Assembly (NCBI RefSeq): GCF_007997135.1
Contig: NZ_VORU01000008.1
Coordinates: 94,990-158,989 of the forward strand
Source: Aequorivita lipolytica
Lineage (GTDB): Bacteria > Bacteroidota > Bacteroidia > Flavobacteriales > Flavobacteriaceae
Length of the DNA stretch: 64,000 nt
Reading direction: 5' to 3'
The notes beneath the pieces were generated by a model. The model was given only the letters and a program-made list of their open reading frames with translations. It had not been told where the DNA came from and made no database searches. The first letter of the stretch is position 1. Each line of letters starts with the position of its first letter. Both the position numbers and the translations under genes were made by a program. This document shows, piece after piece, positions 61,698 through 64,000 of this stretch.

Positions 61698-62846
61698 ATG
61701 AAATTAAAATCCCTAGGTATAAACACCATTTGCACGCACATTGGCGAGGTAGAGGACAAACAATTTAAAGGCGCCATTTCACCCCTATATATGTCCAGCA
61801 GCTATGCGTATGAAGACGTGGAAGTGAAGCGCTATCCACGTTATTTTAATACACCAAACCAAGAAGCGCTCTGCAAAAAAATAGCAATGCTTGAAAAAAG
61901 TGAAGCAGCACTTATTTTTTCGAGTGGAATGGCTGCCGTTAGTACTGCAATGCTTGCGTTTTTACACAAAGACGATCACGTGGTGCTTCCGCAGACTTTA
62001 TATGGAGGAACTTATAATTTTGTGGTTAAGGAGTTTCATAAATTCGGAATAGAATATTCTTTTGCCGATGGTTTCTCGGAAGCAGATTTTTCTGAAAAAA
62101 TTCAGAAAAACACTAAAGTTCTTTTTGTTGAAACGCCTTCAAATCCTTTAATGCGCATTACAGATTTGGAAATGATTTCAAAATTGGCGAAACAACACAA
62201 AATTTTAACAATGATCGATAACACCTTTGCTTCGCCCGTAAACCAAACTCCGGCAGATTTCGGGATTGATATTATGATACACAGTGCCACGAAATATATG
62301 GGTGGACACAGTGATATTTCTGCAGGTGCTGTTGCCGCTAGCGAAGAAAACATAAAAATAATTTGGAATCTTGCTAAAAATCTGGGTGGAAATCTTAGCG
62401 ATTACACCGTTTGGCTTTTGGAGCGCAGTATGAAAACGATGGTGTTGCGCGTAAAAGCCCAAAATAAAAATGCTAAAAAAATGGCGAACTGGCTTGAAAA
62501 ACATCCTTTGGTTGAAAAAGTGTACTATCCCGGTCTGAAAAACCATCCTGATTATGAGCTTGCAAAAAAACAAATGAGTGGGTATACGGGAATGCTTTCT
62601 TTTGAAATAAATGAAGGTTTGGATGTAAGTAAATTTTTAAAAGGTTTAAAAATGATAAAACCTTCAATGAGTCTGGCTGGTGTGGAATCTACCATTCTTT
62701 CACCTGCAAAAACATCACACAGTTTATTAACACCTGAGGCGAGAAAAGAGCAAAATATAAGCGATGGCTTATTGCGTTTTTCAGTGGGAATTGAGGAAGT
62801 GGAAGATATAATTGCCGATTTGGAAGGAGCATTTTCAAAATGTTAG
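61698..62846 (+). CDS. Cys/Met-metabolism PLP enzyme (cystathionine gamma-lyase/synthase family)
   Basis: A 382-residue PLP enzyme of the trans-sulfuration class. The Schiff-base Lys lies in IHSATKYMGGHSD, and 'IFSSGMAAVSTAMLAFL' and 'IDNTFASPVNQTPADFG' are family motifs. Members include cystathionine gamma-synthase, gamma-lyase and methionine gamma-lyase; the sequence alone does not decide. The gene has no obvious operon partner upstream; bshB1, for the cysteine-derived thiol bacillithiol, follows 142 bp downstream. Confidence 0.92.
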   Translation: MKLKSLGINTICTHIGEVEDKQFKGAISPLYMSSSYAYEDVEVKRYPRYFNTPNQEALCKKIAMLEKSEAALIFSSGMAAVSTAMLAFLHKDDHVVLPQTLYGGTYNFVVKEFHKFGIEYSFADGFSEADFSEKIQKNTKVLFVETPSNPLMRITDLEMISKLAKQHKILTMIDNTFASPVNQTPADFGIDIMIHSATKYMGGHSDISAGAVAASEENIKIIWNLAKNLGGNLSDYTVWLLERSMKTMVLRVKAQNKNAKKMANWLEKHPLVEKVYYPGLKNHPDYELAKKQMSGYTGMLSFEINEGLDVSKFLKGLKMIKPSMSLAGVESTILSPAKTSHSLLTPEARKEQNISDGLLRFSVGIEEVEDIIADLEGAFSKC

Positions 62847-62988
62847 AATTTCAATTTTACTATTTTTTGTTTGGAATAAAAACCTAATGAAAATATTAAA
62901 AACTGAAGATTAAAGGATGTTTGTTGCTGATAGGAATTCAATCCACCAGCCTTTAAACTCATAAACAATTAAACTTTTAAACTTATTT

Positions 62989-63705
62989 ATGAAAATTGAT
63001 ATACTCGCCATTGGCGCACATCCAGACGATGTGGAATTGGGATGTGCGGCAACTTTAGCAAAAGAAATAGCCAATGGAAAAAAAGTAGGTATTTTAGACC
63101 TTACCCGCGGGGAGCTTGGAACCCGCGGAACTGCTGAGATACGAGACAAAGAAGCAGCAACCGCAGCAGAAGTTTTGGGTGTAAAATTTAGACACAACCT
63201 AGAATTCTCCGATGGGTTTTTGGTGAATAATGCGGCATCACAACTCGAAATCATTAAAATTATCAGAAAATATCAGCCCAATGTCGTGCTTTGCAACGCC
63301 ATAGATGACAGACACATAGACCACGGAAAAGCGAGCAAACTAGCAAGCGACGCTTGTTTTTTAAGCGGCCTCCAAAAAATTGAAAGTATTTACGAAGGCA
63401 ATCACCAAAAGGCTTGGCGACCCAAACACGTTTACCATTATATACAATGGAAAAACATTGAGCCTGATTTTGTAGTTGATGTAACAGGTTTTTTAGAGAA
63501 AAAGTTAGAGGCTGTTTTTGCGTATCAAAGCCAGTTTCACCAAAAAGAAGCAGATGAGCCTGAAACCCCAATTTCTTCAACCAATTTTCGCGATAGCATC
63601 ACTTATCGGGCGCAAGATTTGGGAAGACTTATTGGTACCGAGTATGGCGAGGGATTCACAACAGAGCGCTATCCTGCGGTAGATTCGATTTTCGATTTAA
63701 TTTAA
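62989..63705 (+). CDS. bshB1: bacillithiol biosynthesis deacetylase BshB1
   Basis: A 238-residue GlcNAc-PI de-N-acetylase-like (LmbE family) enzyme. The zinc-binding 'IGAHPDDVELGC' and 'DRHIDHGKAS' motifs are intact, with 'LTRGELGTRG' near the N-terminus. It removes acetate from GlcNAc-malate in bacillithiol synthesis. Bacillithiol genes are known in part of the Bacteroidota. The gene is upstream of a tRNA-His gene. Confidence 0.92.
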   Translation: MKIDILAIGAHPDDVELGCAATLAKEIANGKKVGILDLTRGELGTRGTAEIRDKEAATAAEVLGVKFRHNLEFSDGFLVNNAASQLEIIKIIRKYQPNVVLCNAIDDRHIDHGKASKLASDACFLSGLQKIESIYEGNHQKAWRPKHVYHYIQWKNIEPDFVVDVTGFLEKKLEAVFAYQSQFHQKEADEPETPISSTNFRDSITYRAQDLGRLIGTEYGEGFTTERYPAVDSIFDLI

Positions 63706-63723
63706 TTTTCTTAAGCAAGAATA

Positions 63724-63754
63724 TTGTGCAACCGTAAGAATTGAATTATATTTG
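63724..63754 (+). promoter_or_regulatory. promoter of the tRNA-His gene
   Basis: TTG (63724-63726), 20 bp, TATATTTG (63747-63754): a full Bacteroidota promoter. Between it and the tRNA lie two small hairpins, CCTGC/GCAGG and CCGCT/AGCGG, in the leader. Confidence 0.7.
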
Positions 63755-63816
63755 CACCTGCCTGCTGGAATATGCAGGTCCGCTTAGCGGTATTTTGCCT
63801 AAAAGCACGATAAATG

Positions 63817-63890
63817 GTGGTTGTAGCTCAGCTGGTTAGAGCATCGGTTTGTGGTACCGAGGGTCGCCGGTTCGAACCCGGTCTTCCACC
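63817..63890 (+). tRNA. tRNA-His (GTG)
   Basis: A full cloverleaf is visible. D stem GCTC/GAGC, anticodon stem TCGGT/ACCGA with loop TTGTGGT (anticodon GTG), T stem GCCGG/CCGGT around TTCGAAC. A G precedes position 1 (63816) and can pair with C73 (63890), as needed for histidyl-tRNA synthetase. The acceptor stem GTGGTTG versus CTTCCAC pairs at 1-4 and 7 but has two U-U oppositions at 5-68 and 6-67. CCA is not fully encoded. Confidence 0.88.
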
Positions 63891-63898
63891 CAAAACAA

Positions 63899-63930
63899 AA
63901 GCTTCTCAGAAATGGGGAGCTTTTTTTGTA
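63899..63930 (+). terminator. terminator of the tRNA-His gene
   Basis: AAAGCTTCTC pairs with GGGGAGCTTT (two G-U pairs), followed by a T run. Confidence 0.75.
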
Positions 63931-63959
63931 TATTAATAATTTATAAGAAATTGAAGCCG

Positions 63960-64000
63960 GGTGAGAAGTTTATCCTGAGCTTGTCGAAGGGAACCCGGTC
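63960..64000. repeat. CCTGAGCTTGTCGAAGG-type intergenic repeat
   Basis: The last 40 bp contain CCTGAGCTTGTCGAAGG, a sequence I recognise as common in Bacteroidota intergenic DNA, embedded between CCGGGTG and ACCCGGTC. Confidence 0.4.

Overview
The window looks like a chromosome segment of a marine-type member of the Flavobacteriaceae (phylum Bacteroidota). The evidence is the low G+C content, promoters that fit the Bacteroidota form (TTTG or TTG, about 20 bp, TAnnTTTG), several proteins with type IX secretion (T9SS) C-terminal sorting domains, DUF2490 proteins, a bacillithiol gene (bshB1), a CAL67264-type membrane protein and the usual flavobacterial gene neighbourhoods. Naming a genus would be a guess. 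Most of the 64 kb is core genome, with accessory material inserted at a few points.

Layout. 1-7289, minus strand: a long gene train of RelA/SpoT, Fur, PurA, OstA-like LPS transport protein, class III aminotransferase and the start of a TPR protein. 7421-8198: a hypothetical gene and an orphan HigA antitoxin. 8373-14559: an ion and pH island on the minus strand with a Ca/Na antiporter, DUF2490 barrel, PepSY-like protein, MscS channel, coiled-coil lipoprotein, NhaA, a second DUF2490 barrel and a lipoprotein beta-carbonic anhydrase, read divergently from a TetR regulator. 15393-18606: a segment with a secreted M28 peptidase and an AraC regulator, bounded by a second copy of the last 24 codons of recG and by recG itself. 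18607-23768: recG, M1 aminopeptidase and a patatin-like protein. 23959-26713: a four-gene signalling cassette (lipoprotein, seven-helix membrane protein, histidine kinase, NarL-type regulator). 26727-38381: housekeeping genes including a glutamate synthase-like protein, UvrD/PcrA helicase, threonylcarbamoyl-AMP synthase, OmpA lipoprotein, glycosyltransferase and DNA polymerase III delta. 38589-41834: a large T9SS-exported protein with an internal 549-bp duplication. 41942-48584: the menaquinone genes menA, menC and menE, with a YefM/YoeB toxin-antitoxin pair and an RHS-like lipoprotein lodged between them. 48585-49704: a T9SS gene remnant, a second toxin-antitoxin pair with a small insertion at its start codon, and an 18-copy heptamer array. 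49705-58720: acyl-CoA carboxylase beta subunit, EttA, a sortilin-like exported protein and others. 58782-63705: hutG, hutI, a Cys/Met-metabolism PLP enzyme and bshB1. The window closes with a tRNA-His gene.

How the parts may work together. The stringent-response enzyme sits with PurA, a known ppGpp target in other bacteria. The ion island pairs each of two inner-membrane ion proteins (NhaA, MscS) with a predicted outer-membrane DUF2490 barrel and a periplasmic protein; this is the best candidate here for an undescribed system. The most unusual DNA-level signals are the duplicated recG tail with only synonymous differences, heptamer arrays with six unrelated unit sequences but the same 7-bp period, and a 139-bp insert that duplicated the start codon of an antitoxin gene.
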